Part shown: positions 35,793-47,783 of the stretch, one piece after another
Position numbering within the stretch: the stretch's first letter is position 1
Layout: each line of letters starts with the position of its first letter
DNA from: Scalesia atractyloides
Taxonomy: Eukaryota; Streptophyta; Magnoliopsida; Asterales; Asteraceae
Assembly (NCBI GenBank): GCA_947069175.1
Contig: CAMTDV010000027.1
Span: 41,119,369 to 41,183,368, forward strand
Length of the DNA stretch: 64,000 nt
Reading direction: 5' to 3'
Notes under the pieces: generated by a model
Databases searched by the model: none
Told to the model about the DNA's origin: nothing
Seen by the model: only the letters and a program-made list of their open reading frames with translations
Program-made: the position numbers and the translations under genes

Positions 35793-36482
35793 CCCGTCCA
35801 CTCTTGGCACATATTAGTTTTTGGATAACACTAATTCTAGCAGCTTTCACATATCGGAACCCAGTCCTAACTTTGGTTCAGGCCGGCAACCCCAACCCAC
35901 ACAGTCCATACCCAATTACCTATAGCAGTCAAAACTGTCTAGTTTCACCTCCCACCCTCCACAGCGGTTCCACCTACCCACACTACTTCTTCGCAACCTC
36001 ACCCTCTTCCCACTACCAACACCCACCTGATGACCACTAGGTCAAATCTAGATCCCATCAGCCGTCACACATGCTACTTTCCTCTTCCATTTTACCAGTA
36101 CCCAACACATATGCCAAAGCTTTTTCAGATCCAAATTGGTTACATGCTATGCAAACTGAGTTTAATTCCTTACAGGTGAATGATACTTGGGAATTGGTTC
36201 CACGCCCGGTTGACAGACCGATCATTCGATGTATGTGGTTGTTTCATCATAAGTTAAAATCTGATGGGTCGTTAGAAAGGTATAAAGCTCGTTTAGTTGT
36301 TAACAGGAAGTCTCAGACTGGGGGTATTGACTGTGAGGACAACTTTAGTCCGGTCGTTAAACCGGCTACTAAACGGACAGTTCTGTCTTTGCGGTTTCTA
36401 GATTGTGGCCCATTATCAGCTAGACGTTAAAAATGCTTTTTTTTACATGGAAATTTAAATGAAGTTGTGTTTATGCATCAGC
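35793..36482 (+). pseudogene. Copia B linker and N-terminal RT (RVT_2), resumed
   Basis: After the nested LTR a Pro/Ser/Thr-rich linker (35793-36060) leads to RT in the 36071-36430 frame: AFSDPNWLHAMQTEFNSLQ, NDTWELVPRP, GSLERYKARLV and FSPVVKPAT, the hallmark start of copia RT. The frame shifts near 36400-36440. Coding then reaches a Met-His-Gln codon run just before the gypsy insertion at 36483, and RT continues at 47784. Confidence 0.9.
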
Positions 36483-39400
36483 TGTCACACCCCCTGTAAT
36501 TCCTTCTCATCAGAGCTGGGTGTGAACTAAACTGGTATCATCATTGCACAGCGGAAGTAACGTGAGTGCTAAGACTTCTAGTAAATAAACGCTCGCTAAG
36601 TACTCGAATCCCCATGGGTTCTCCTATTCCAACTGTGCCATACATGTAATTATAACCTGAGAAAGAACATGCGAAAAATCAACATAAAGTTGGAGAGTTC
36701 ATGGTTTGTTTGTTTTCGTTTCAAATGAATCATAAAACATTTGAAAATCTTGCATTCGATAAACCGGTTTGTGGGATCATAGTATCCCAAAAACATTTGA
36801 AATGACGTATCTATATGCATGTATTGAAATCTTTTCCATGTTGTTTGTAAACCAATGCATATAACAGTTATGTCTGTAAACCAGTAATAAAATGTTTTCA
36901 TTCGTATCTGTAAGTAAATCGGTATTGAAATGTTTTCTGTTATCTTTGTAAACCGGTGTTGAAAATGTTATATGTTACCTTTGTAAACCGGTGTTGAAAT
37001 CGTAGTATGTAGTATGCCTATGGAATCTAAGGATCTGTTAGTGTGTATCTAATACACTGGCCTATGTGCCATAAGTAAGTAACCAACCCGAGACAACTCT
37101 GACATCATTGGGATCACAAAAGCACTCCTAACCGGTTAACTTACCAGGAGTGGAGCGTGTCTCAAACTCGATAGATCTATACCTTTTGCACCTTGGTCAC
37201 TACGTGATTAATGGTTACTATTGTCATCATCCTACTTACGCACATTGATCTGTTATCATCTAATCCCATAGCCACATACCAATTATAAATTTGTTATCCG
37301 TGTTATTGGGCCTAGCCCATGTTTTCTTGTTATTGGGCCTAGCCCATGTTTTCTTGTCATTGGGCCTAGCCAATGTTTTCCTGTGATTGGGCCTTGCCCA
37401 TGTTATAAATAAAATTGGGGCCTCGCCCCCTAGTTGTGACTATGACAATCCCGTCACTAGTCATAAAACTCATGCATGTTTCGAAAATCTTTGTATAGCT
37501 GTGAAAACCGATAAGTTTAGCATAAAACTTTCGTAAACCATTTGAGTTCATTGAAATCTGTTTGTAACATGGTTTAGAAATATATGATTTTCGTTCATTG
37601 AAACATTGTATGCTTTCGCAAAACTTGCATATCTTTCCACCCCCGAAAACATTTATAAAAATATAAAACGGTAAAAAGTGGGGGTTATGAACTCACCTTG
37701 ATATCCTTGTGCAAAGCTAGCTTAATGTGATTTCCAAAATGTTGTCTCCACAACTTGACTTGCTACCATGCAATCTAAGGTATTCCTAAAACGGAATAAC
37801 TTGTAAGTTTCTAGATATAACGTAGCTAAACTACGAGTCACCGAGCTCTACCGAATCGTTAACCGTACGATTCTATGAATGTGTTATTGACGTAACTCGG
37901 TTAACCAATCTACGGTTTTCTTAGAAACGATTTACTTTTCGAGCGACTTGAAATATGTGTTTACATCTAAACATAACTATATTTCATAAAATCGTATTTA
38001 GTCGTTATGTACATCGACGGATAATAGTACGACTCTTCGTAGTTTTCGTAAGATATAATGTATATGTACTCGAAAATATATCCGTATAGGTAACACATTT
38101 CGTATCCGAGCAAGAGTCTGGCGTATCGTTTAAAATAAATAAATAACGATGTAATCGTACGCTTGTTATAGTCTTGCGGTATCATGTCATACTTTGTTAG
38201 GCGTTGAAATCGAATATAACAAATAGCATTTGAAGTCCCCGAATCGTCGCCGTTTGAAATAAATATAACTATATTTATTTTATAAAAGTATTCATAGTCT
38301 CGACATTCGAATATATATAATTATATTTGTGTTATACGATTTTCGAATTCTAGATGCTTTTAATATATGATTTCCGAATTCCGTCGTTTGAAATAATACA
38401 CACCTTGTATTTATCTTGTAAAAGCGTTCGGAAATCTTGGCGTTTCGAAATAAATATAAACAAAATACTTATTCTTTGTCGTCGTTAGAATAAATTATCG
38501 ATGCTTGAAATCTAGTTTCTGAATTTCTACGTTGAATTAAACATAAATAATTATTATTTATTTTATAGTCGATTGGCGAATCTTGTTATCTTGTAATCGT
38601 GCTCGATTGTTATATATTTTAATAGAGTCGGCAAAATAAATATATCTATATTTATTTTATAATAATCGTTTGAATTCGGACGTTTTGTCTTTGAAATGTA
38701 ACACGTTTCGTATTGCGTATTTATCGAGCAGAGTTTCCTCTGTTTACGGACGATCCCGACAACACTAGTTGTCGATTTATTTATCAAAACGCAATCTTCA
38801 ATGTACGCAACAATATATATATAATTTCTCGTCGTGTTTCGAATGTAATTTTCGCCAATTATAATTTCCAATTTATATATTTAACGCTGTCGGTTCGATT
38901 TGAACTATTAGTGTTTACGCGAATATTATACGTCGGTTATATTGTTTATTTTAAATGTTTTGGCGATATGTAATCGTTTACGGTTCGGTTTTCAGCTAGG
39001 TTTCGCGATATTGCATATTATTATTTATATAAACTAATATAAATAGATTTCGCGTCGTAATTAAATTCTTACCGAGTCTTAGTCGACCCATTGACCCGAT
39101 AGTTGACAGGGTTTGACTAGTTGACTGCGTTGACTAGCATTGAACAGGTTTGACCGATTTTGACCCGAACCGAAACGGAACCAATCGAGCGAAAACTGCT
39201 CCGAATGAACCGAGTGAACCGTAACTCGAACCGTGACACGCATCCGAACCTGAGACAAACAGTTAGACATTTAAACTGAACCGAAACTGTTTCGAACTTG
39301 AACCGGGACTGACTCGACTCGAAACCGAGCCGATCTTAAACTGTACCGACTTGAACTAAGACACCCGAACTGACATCTGAACGAACCGGTTTTGAACTGT

Positions 39401-40666
39401 GTTGAACCGGAGCTGACCAAACCCAAACCAAATCTGACTGAGTCAGACCGGGATCTGAACCGAGTACTAATCACCGTCGTCGCCGCTGCTACTGTGCGCC
39501 GCCGGAACCACAGCCGACCACCACTCCTTCTGCCACTCCAACATCAACCACAATCACCGGTTCTAGCACCTAAACCAATCCCGATGTGACCCGAGCCAAA
39601 AATAACCACCATCGTCATCATCACCGCCGCCTACGGCATGTTTGCTGAGACGCCGCGACTGATGCCGTCGTCGAATCCCCCGCCGCTGCCGTCTTTCTAT
39701 CTCCCTAACTGTTCTTTCTCTCTCTCTCTATCTCTCATCGCTCTAATACATGTATGCGGGTGTGTGTTTACGGATACAGGAGAATATGCGGGTGTGTGTA
39801 TACGGGTAGAGATGGGAAGGTGGGTTGTGCAGGTGGATGTGGTGTGCCGGTGTGTTATCGGAAGAGATGACCGGAGTCGGTCGGCGGTCACCAGAATTCC
39901 GGTGACCGGATTTCGGAGAGGGGAGAGGGGCAGGGGGTTGATCATGGGGGCTAGGGTTTGGTCTTGTAAGAAAATGAGGGAAATTAGGGTTAAGTTTGTT
40001 TAAATAGTTAGGGTTTTGAGCGGGTTGGGCCTAATGCCCGTTAGCGTATCCAAGCCCATACATTATCTACGGCCCGCTTTTGAATCCGAGTGTTGTGTTA
40101 TGACGTAATACGTTTATTGGATCAAAAACACGTAAATGTTGTCGGTAGTCGACCGATTGACGCGATTGTTTGTCGGTTGCGTTAAAAATTTGCATAAAAA
40201 TCGCAAAGGTTGTCGTTTCGTGTCCGTTTTCGATCTGATTTTGATTGTGGGTGTTAAAATTTCAAAACGAAGCCAAATATATCATAATATATTAATAATA
40301 CGTTACTTTAGTCCGGGGCTTCCGTTCCGTTGTCGATGCGTTCCTGTTTTTCGCGTAACTTCCGCGTTGTGCTTTGCGATGTCCGACGATCCAAATATAT
40401 CGCAAAATCATAACTGTATGATAAATATAAGTACAAAATTCGTATTTTTGGGTGTTGTCGGTATTTTTTCGGCATCAGTTCGCTTATCGTTGTAATTCTT
40501 GTTTAGTGTTCTCGATATCGCCATATCGCGTAACGTGAAGCAAGTAGACGTTCCTAGGCTCTCAAGAGGCCTGATCGAGTTAATTTTTACGTCTAATTAC
40601 GCTAATTATAATGGTATTACTGTTTGTTATGTGCTTGATTACAACCAGAAAACGCCGGTTGTCACA
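36483..40666 (-). repeat. 3' LTR of LARD-like element (4184 bp)
   Basis: TGTCACACCCC...CGGTTGTCACA on the plus strand. It is collinear with 43052-47783 apart from small indels and the 477-bp solo LTR in that copy. It includes 35-bp 'tgtaaaccggtgttgaaat' repeats (36930-37000), the GGGCCTAGCCC array (37308-37400), a region dense in gaaccg/tgacc words (39080-39470), and a CT tract (39717-39735). ORFs in it, such as 39638-40003, are not protein-like. Confidence 0.93.
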
Positions 40667-40700
40667 TTCTCCCCTTGTTATAAAAATTTCGTCCTCGAAA
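40667..40700 (-). other. Polypurine tract and residual pol end
   Basis: Complement of TTCTCCCCTTG = CAAGGGGAGAA directly at the LTR, preceded on the minus strand by TTTCGAGGACGAAATTT. This is the conserved tail of many plant gypsy elements (end of integrase next to the PPT). Confidence 0.85.
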
Positions 40701-43035
40701 TTTAAGTTATGTTATCTCCTTAGATTTTTGTCATGCGTAGTTAGGTATTAATACTACCCAGGTAAATGACCATGTAAACGCATTGAGACTTGTCTGGATT
40801 ATATGATTACAATGTCTTACTACAACAACATGAACCCACTGGTTCAACTGAATCTGTTTTTAGAATCGATGCCAGGTGAACGAAACGAAACGAAATGACA
40901 TAATCACCAATGTGACTGAGTTTACATGGGGCATACAAATGAGAACCTCGACCAATAGTTTTCCAAGACGTTCATAATCTGTAAATGAATTTCATAAACA
41001 ATAAGAATCTCTACCAACGGAAACTAGCGTTGGTTGTTGGATTGGTGAGAGTTAGAATCACAAGCTCAACTGAATTAGAAACATGAAGATGATTTGTTAA
41101 CTTTTCGAACCATAAAAACACTATTAAATTGCAAGGATACACCAAATTACAACCGAAGTTAGTGTATCATTGTCTTAATACATGTTTGCATTAAGACCAC
41201 TTTCGATTATTAGCCCAAGCTACAAGTTTATACCGACACCATAAGGCGTCATAGCCATTGAAATAATTCAATAATAGCGGTGACCGAACAAATTCACCGT
41301 GTTTACAATTTAATGAAAGGTTCAATCAAGTAAGTCTGACTATTTGTTCCAAATAATCTCATAGGTTTTTCATATGAAAATGAAAGAACAAATGAATATA
41401 ATTTTCGGTCGCTAGTGTAAGAACAATAAATATCCCAAAATTTTCGACCAGTGATGAAAGAACCGTTACGGGGTACACTGAGATAGACCATAAATTTGTG
41501 TATCATTTCTTAATACACGATTGTATTAAGAATATTTTTATGAAAATGATCCAACAAGATGATTAAAAAAATGAATAAATAAATAAGTAAATAAATCTGC
41601 TCATGAGTTGTGAAAGCGATGCCAGCGCAAGCTTCAACTAGTGAAACGCCACCACAAGGTGCCTTAACCAACAAATGACTTAATAAGGGTGCAGACTGAA
41701 CCAGTCTACTATGGTTCGAAGCAAATGAAATGCTTGTTGACATTACTTTGAATATGACGGCCTCAATCCATCATATGAAATCTTTGAATTGAATTTGTAT
41801 ACAGTGAGCAAGTTCAAACAATTGAAGTTGGTTTGACACAATCCAACAATAAATACATGATTCGAACAAGTTTCGATATGGTTACTACAAAAATCCCATG
41901 TATACAACTTGGAAAGAAAATGAAATTTCAGGAATTCGTTGACTCGATATCAAGGAGTCAATATTCGCAATAATGCAGATCATCTAGATCACAAAGCAAA
42001 AATTTTGAGTATAGCGAACCAACCTTTGAACGATTGATGAAATGATCATTCGAAGTGAAAAATCTGATGGTCTCCACGTATCAAGTTAACCACATGTGTA
42101 GCAAACAAAGCATACGCATCATGTAAATATGTCAAGAAATGGTGCAATAGGTGTTTGCAAACAAGGGAAAAATTCTCGTGATACAATGACCGTTATGAGG
42201 AGTAGAGGTGTGCAAACCTACTCAATATATGCAAAGTTGAAATTTCAACAAAAGGAATTCGAGGACTTTACCTGGTATTTCCTGTGATGATTTATTATTT
42301 TGTGACATTACCACCGAATGCCGTATATGGCATAGTTGCCATTAATAAAATAGGGGGAATGCAAAGACATGTGACTTCTTTTGCAACGCCATTTGTTGTG
42401 ATTCCCATTATAATAAGTACCGACTGTTATGAATTCTCGTTTAAACGTACCTCAGCGTGTTTCGTGTCGTTTACAGGACCACGTGACAAATTGTCGTATT
42501 CTGGTCGGTAGTTCTCCTGCTGATGGGATTAGCATAGTTGTCGTAGTGTCGTGCTTTCACAAGGTCGCGCCTCGAAAGTCGTATGTGATGTACTTCAACA
42601 TCCGTTATCGTATCGTTTAACTTTCATGTATTTTTGCGCACTAGTGTTTCATTTTGCGTAGGATACCTGCTCGGGTAAATAAAATAGTAGCGACAATATA
42701 TGTAATGTGTTTGCCCCAGTTAATAATCGTGGTTCCTACATAATGACCTTTAATGAATATTGACATAAGTTTTCCAAAGTTGTTTAATGAATGTTACCAA
42801 AACCCTCAAGGTTTTGCTTACGGTATGTAATGTTTTCGTACACCGTGTATCAAACACAACACTAGTGTATGATTGAAATCATAATGTTGACATCATTGTT
42901 TCGGCCACGGTTGGAACCCATATTCGAGTCCCAGGCGTTCTGTATGTATTCAAGTCTTATTGATCTAATGTCCCCAAAGGAACGTTAGGTTAAAGCCTCG
43001 GTATCCCCAGAGAAGCCTAGTTCACTAAATCCTAT
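40701..43035 (-). other. Non-coding core of LARD-like element
   Basis: About 2.3 kb with no open frame above 80 codons that looks coding and no gag or pol motif on either strand. Simple 'aaatgaataaataaataagtaaataaa' sequence lies near 41568-41595. It would contain the packaging and dimerisation signals, if any remain. Confidence 0.6.
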
Positions 43036-43049
43036 AGCTCTGATACAAC
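43036..43049 (-). other. Primer binding site of LARD-like element
   Basis: The plus strand reads gctctgatacaact, complement GTTGTATCAGAGC, an iMet-type site with one change (TTG for TGG), two bases from the LTR start at 43052. Confidence 0.8.
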
Positions 43050-46000
43050 TCTGTCACACCCCCTGTAATTCCTTCACATCAGAGCTGGGTGTGAACTAAA
43101 CTGGTATCTTCATTGCACAGCCGAAGTAAACGTGAGTGCTAAGACTTCAAGCAAATGTCCGCTCGCTAAGTACTCGAATCCCCATGGGTTCTCCTATTCC
43201 AACCGTGCCATACTTGTAATTATAACCTGAGAAAGAACATGCAAAAAATCAACATAAAGTTGGCGAGTTCATGGTTTGTTTGTTTTCGTTTCAAATGAAT
43301 CTTAAAACATTTGAAAATCTTGCATTCGATAAACCGGTTTGTGGGATCATAGTATCCCAAAAACATTTGAAATGTTGTATCTATATGCATGTATTGAAAT
43401 GTTTTCCATGTTGTTTGTAAACCAATGCAAATAACAGTTATGTCTGTAAACCGGTAATAAAATGTTTTCATTCGTATCTGTAAGTAAAATGGTATTGAAA
43501 TGTTTTCTGTTATCTTTGTAAACCGGTGTTGAAAATGTTATCTGTTACCTTTGTAAACCGGTGTTGACATGTTTTCTGTTATCTTTGTAAACCGGTATTG
43601 AAATCGTAGTATGTAGTATGCCTATGGAATCTAAGGATCTGTCAGTGTGTATCTAATACTCTAGCCTATGTGCCATAAGTAAGTAACCAACCCGAGACAA
43701 CTCTGACATCATTGGGATCACAAAAGCACTACTAACCGGTTAACATACCAGGAGTGGAGCGTGTCTCAAACTCGATAGATCTATACCTTTTGCACCTTGG
43801 TCACTACGTGATTAATGGTTACTATTGTCATCATCCTACCTATGCACATTGATCTGTTATCATCTAATCCCATAGCCACATACCAATTATAAATCTGTTA
43901 TCCGTGTTATTGGGCCAAGCCCATGTTTTCTTGTTATTGGGCCTAACCCATGTTTTCTTGTCATTGGGCCTAGCCAATGTTTTCCTGTGATTGGGCCTTG
44001 CCCATGTTATAAATAAAATTGGGGCCTCGCCCCCTAGTTGTGACTATGACAATCCCGTCACTAGTCATAAAACTCATGCATGTTTCGAAACCTTTGTATA
44101 GCTGTGAAAACTGGTAAGTTTAGCATAAAACTTTCATAAACCATTTGAGTTCATTGAAATCTGTTTGTAACATGGTTTAGAAATATATGATTTTCGTTCA
44201 TCGAAACATTGTATGCTTTCGCAAAACCTGCATGTCTTTCCACCCCTGAAAACATTTATAAAAATGTAAAACGGTAAAAGGGGGGTTATGAACTCACATT
44301 GATACCCTTGTGCAAAGCTAGCTTAATGTGATTTCCAAAATGTTGTCTCCACAACTTGACTTGCTAGCATGCAATTTAAGGTATTCCTAAAACGGAATAA
44401 CTTGTAAGTTTCTAGATATAACGTAGCTAAACTACGAGTCACCGAGCTCTACCGAATCTTTAACCATACGATTCTATGAATGTGTTATTGACTTAACTCG
44501 GTTAACCAATCTATGGTTTTCTTAGAAACGATTTAATTTTCGAGCGACTTGAAATATGTGTTTACATCTAAACATAACTATATTTCATAAAATCGTATTT
44601 AGTCGTCATGTACATCGACGGATAATAGTACGACTCTTCGTAGTTTTCGTAAGATATAATGTATATGTACTCGAAAATATATCCGTATAGGTAACACATT
44701 TCGTATCCGAGAAAGAGTCTGGCGTATCGTTTAAAATAAATAAATAACGATGCAATCGTACGCTTGTTATAGTCTTGCGGTATCGTGTCGTACTTTGTTA
44801 GGCGTTGAAATCGAATATAACAAATAGCATTTGAAGTCCCCGAATCTCGACGTTTGAAATAAATATAACTATATTTATTTTATAAAAGTATTCAACGTCT
44901 TGACATTCGAATATATATAATTATATTGTGTTATACGATTTCCGAATTCTAGACGCCTTTAATATATGATTTCCGAATTCCGTCGTTTGAAATAATACGC
45001 ACCTTGTATTTATCTTGTAAAAGCGTTCGGAAATCTTGGCGTTTCGAAATAAATATAAACAATATACTTATTCTTTTATCATCATTCGAATAAATTATCG
45101 ATGCTTGAAATCTAGTTTCTGAATTTCGACATTGAATTAAACATAAATAATTATTATTTATTTTATAGTCGATTGGCGAATCTTGTTATCTTGTAATCGC
45201 GCTCGATTGTTATAGATTTTAGTAGCATCGGCAAAATAAATATTTCTATATTTATTTTATACCAATCGTTTGAATTCGGACATTTTGTCTTTGAAATGTA
45301 ACGTGTTTCGTATTGCGTATTTTACGAAAATCGGGCAGAGTTTCCTCTGTTTTCGGACCATACTAGTTGTCGATTTATTTCTCAAAACGAAATCTTCAAT
45401 GTACGCAACAATATATATATAATTTCTCGTCGTGTTTCGAATATAATTTTGGCCAATTATAATTTCCGATTTATATATTTAACGTCGTCGGTTCGATTTT
45501 AACTATTAGTGTTTACGCGAATATTGTACGTCAGTTCTATTGTTATTTTTAAATGTTTTGGCGATATGTAATCGTTTACGGTTCGGTTTTGAGCTCGGTT
45601 TCGCGATATTGCATATTATTATTTATATAAACTAATATAAATAGATTTCGCGTCGTAATTAAATTCTTACCGAGTCTTAGTCGACCCATTGACCCGATAG
45701 TTGACCGGGTTTGACCAGTTGACTGCGTTGACTAGCATTGACCAGGTTTGACCGATTTTGACCCGAACCAAAACTGAACCAATCGAGCGAAAACTTCTCC
45801 GAATGAACCGAGTGAGCCGTAACTCGAACCGTGACACGCATCCGAACCTGAAACAAGCATTTAGACATTTAAACTGAACAGTCGTTGTTTCGAACTTGAA
45901 CCGAGACTGGCATGACTCGAACCCGAGCCGATCTTAAACTGTATCGATTTGAACTGAGACACCCGAACTAACATCTAAACTGAACCGGGTTTGAACCGTG

Positions 46001-46336
46001 TTGAACCGAAGCTGACCAAACCCAAACCAAATCTGATTGAGTCAGACCGGGATCTGAACCGAGTACTAATCACCGCCGCCGCCATCGCCGACAGCGGCGT
46101 TGCCGTCGCCGCTGCTACTGTGCGCCTCGGAACCACAGCCGACCACCACTCCTTCTGCCGCTCCAACATCAACCACAATCACCGGTTCTAGCACCTAACC
46201 CAACCCCGATGTAACCCGAGCCAAAACTAACCACCATCGTCATCATCACCGCCGCCTGCGGCGTGTTTGCTGAGACACGGCGGCTACTACCGCCATCGAA
46301 TCCCCTGCTGCTGCCGTCTTTATATCTCCCTCACTG

Positions 46337-46369
<33 letters not shown>

Positions 46370-46797
46370 ATCACTCTAATAAATGTATGCGGGTGTATGT
46401 TTACGAGTACAGGAGAATATGCGGGTGTGTGTATACGGGTAGAGACGGGAAGGTGGGTTGTGCGGGTGGAGGTGGTGTGCGGGTGTGTTGCCGGAAGAGA
46501 TGATCGGAGTCGGCCGGTGGTCATTGGAATTCCGGTGACCGAATTTCGGAGAGGGGAGAGGGCAGGGGGTTGAACATGGGGGCTAGGGTTTGGTCTTCTA
46601 AGAAAATGAGGGAAATTAGGGTTAAGTTTGTTTAAATAGTTAGGGTTTTGAGCGGGTTGGGCCTAAAGCCCGTTAGCGTATCCAAGCCCATACATTATCT
46701 ATGGCCTGTTTTTTAATCCGAGTGTTGTGGTATGACGTTATACGTTTATTTAGGATCAAAAACACGTAAATGTTGTCGATAGTCGACCGATTGACGT

Positions 46798-47274
46798 TGT
46801 CACACCCCAACCCGCAGCGGAATAAGAGTCGGGGCATAATTGGGTTATCATCAAAGCTCATGATATTTACTAATATGTTTCATATTTATTAAAGTCAAAA
46901 TTACATTCCCAAACATCCAAACATGTCCATACAATACAAAGAAAAATAACCAAACAAAACAATTCCAAACTCTAAATAATTGTTTCCTAGAGATGACAGA
47001 AGACAACAAGTGGCGGAGTGGTGATGTGGGTGTGTGTTAAGACTTTGAAGTTATAAACCGGCTGACCCGGGTTCGAGTCCCGGCAGCAACATTTCATTTT
47101 TATTTATTTTGTTTTCACTTTTTATCAAAAATAATTTTTATAGTTTAGTTTGTTTATTAATTATGTATCATTAAAAATCAAAATAACCATAAATACACAA
47201 CGTGACATTTATAACTTGATATTCGATTACAAAACGGAGCGGGTTTTGGAAACCCGTTTTTGACAAATGTTACA
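46798..47274 (-). repeat. Solo LTR-like insertion (477 bp)
   Basis: TGTCACACCCC...AATGTTACA, absent from the corresponding place in the left LTR (40155-40165: attgacgcgattg). The flanks are GACGT (46793-46797) and GACGC (47275-47279), a 5-bp duplication with one change; the undisturbed LTR has GACGC. The TG...CA ends and 5-bp duplication support an LTR-type insertion. It contains a tRNA-like segment. Confidence 0.8.
47003..47090 (+). other. tRNA-like segment (A- and B-box) in solo LTR
   Basis: TGGCGGAGTGG (47011-47021) fits the pol III A-box, and GGTTCGAGTCC (47070-47080) is a perfect B-box. CCGGG TTCGAGT CCCGG forms a 5-bp T-stem with a 7-nt loop. The 3' CAGCAAC has no matching 5' acceptor strand (gacaaca is present), so it is not a complete tRNA gene. 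It may be a SINE head or tRNA relic. Confidence 0.5.
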
Positions 47275-47783
47275 GACGCGATTGTTTATCGCTTGCGTTA
47301 AAAATTGCATAAAAATCGCTACGATTCTCGTTTCTTGTCCGTTTTCGATCCGATTTCGACTGTGGGCATTAGAATTTAAAAAGAAGCCAAATATATCATA
47401 ATATATTAATATTTAGACGTTACTTTAGTTCTGGGCTTCCATTCTGTTGTTGATGGGTTCCAGTTTTCTGCGTAACTTCCGCGTTGTGCCTTGCGATGTC
47501 CGACGAGCCAAATATATCGCAAAATCATAAATGTATGATAAATACAAGTACAAAATTCGTATTTTTAGGCGTTGTCATTATTTGTTTGGCATCAGTTTGC
47601 TTATCATTCAAATTCGCGTTTAGTGTTCTTGATATCGCCATATCGCGTAACGTGAAGCAAGTAGACGTTCCTAGGCTCTCTAGAGGCCTGATCGAGTTAA
47701 TTTTTACGTCTAATTACGCTAATTATAATGGTATTACTGTTTGTTATGTGCTTGATTACAACCGGAAAACGCCAGTTGTCACA

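Larger units (their letters stand above)
36483..47783 (-). mobile_element. Large gypsy derivative without pol (LARD-like), nested in copia B RT
   Basis: Two LTRs (36483-40666 and 43052-47783) flank a 2.4-kb interior. The PBS complement sits beside the right LTR and the polypurine complement beside the left, so it runs on the minus strand. The target duplication TCAGC is perfect at 36478-36482 and 47784-47788. The interior has no gag, protease, RT or integrase motif except a tail of the type that ends gypsy pol. LTRs longer than 4 kb with a non-coding core fit a LARD, mobilised in trans by autonomous relatives (family knowledge). Confidence 0.9.
43052..47783 (-). repeat. 5' LTR of LARD-like element, carrying a solo LTR
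   Basis: TGTCACACCCC...CAGTTGTCACA; about 4.26 kb without the insert at 46798-47274. It has one to two more copies of the 'tgttatctttgtaaaccggt' unit (43500-43610) than the left LTR and a longer CT microsatellite (46338-46372). Confidence 0.93.

Noticed and set aside
39638..40003. 121-aa open frame in the LARD LTR and similar ones at 46246-46524 and 47484-47804
   Set aside because: The frame is not preserved between the two LTRs and shows no domain; chance frames in GC-richer LTR sequence.
47003..47090. Functional tRNA gene
   Set aside because: T-arm and B-box are good, but the 5' acceptor strand does not pair with the 3' CAGCAAC and the middle is too irregular for a complete cloverleaf.
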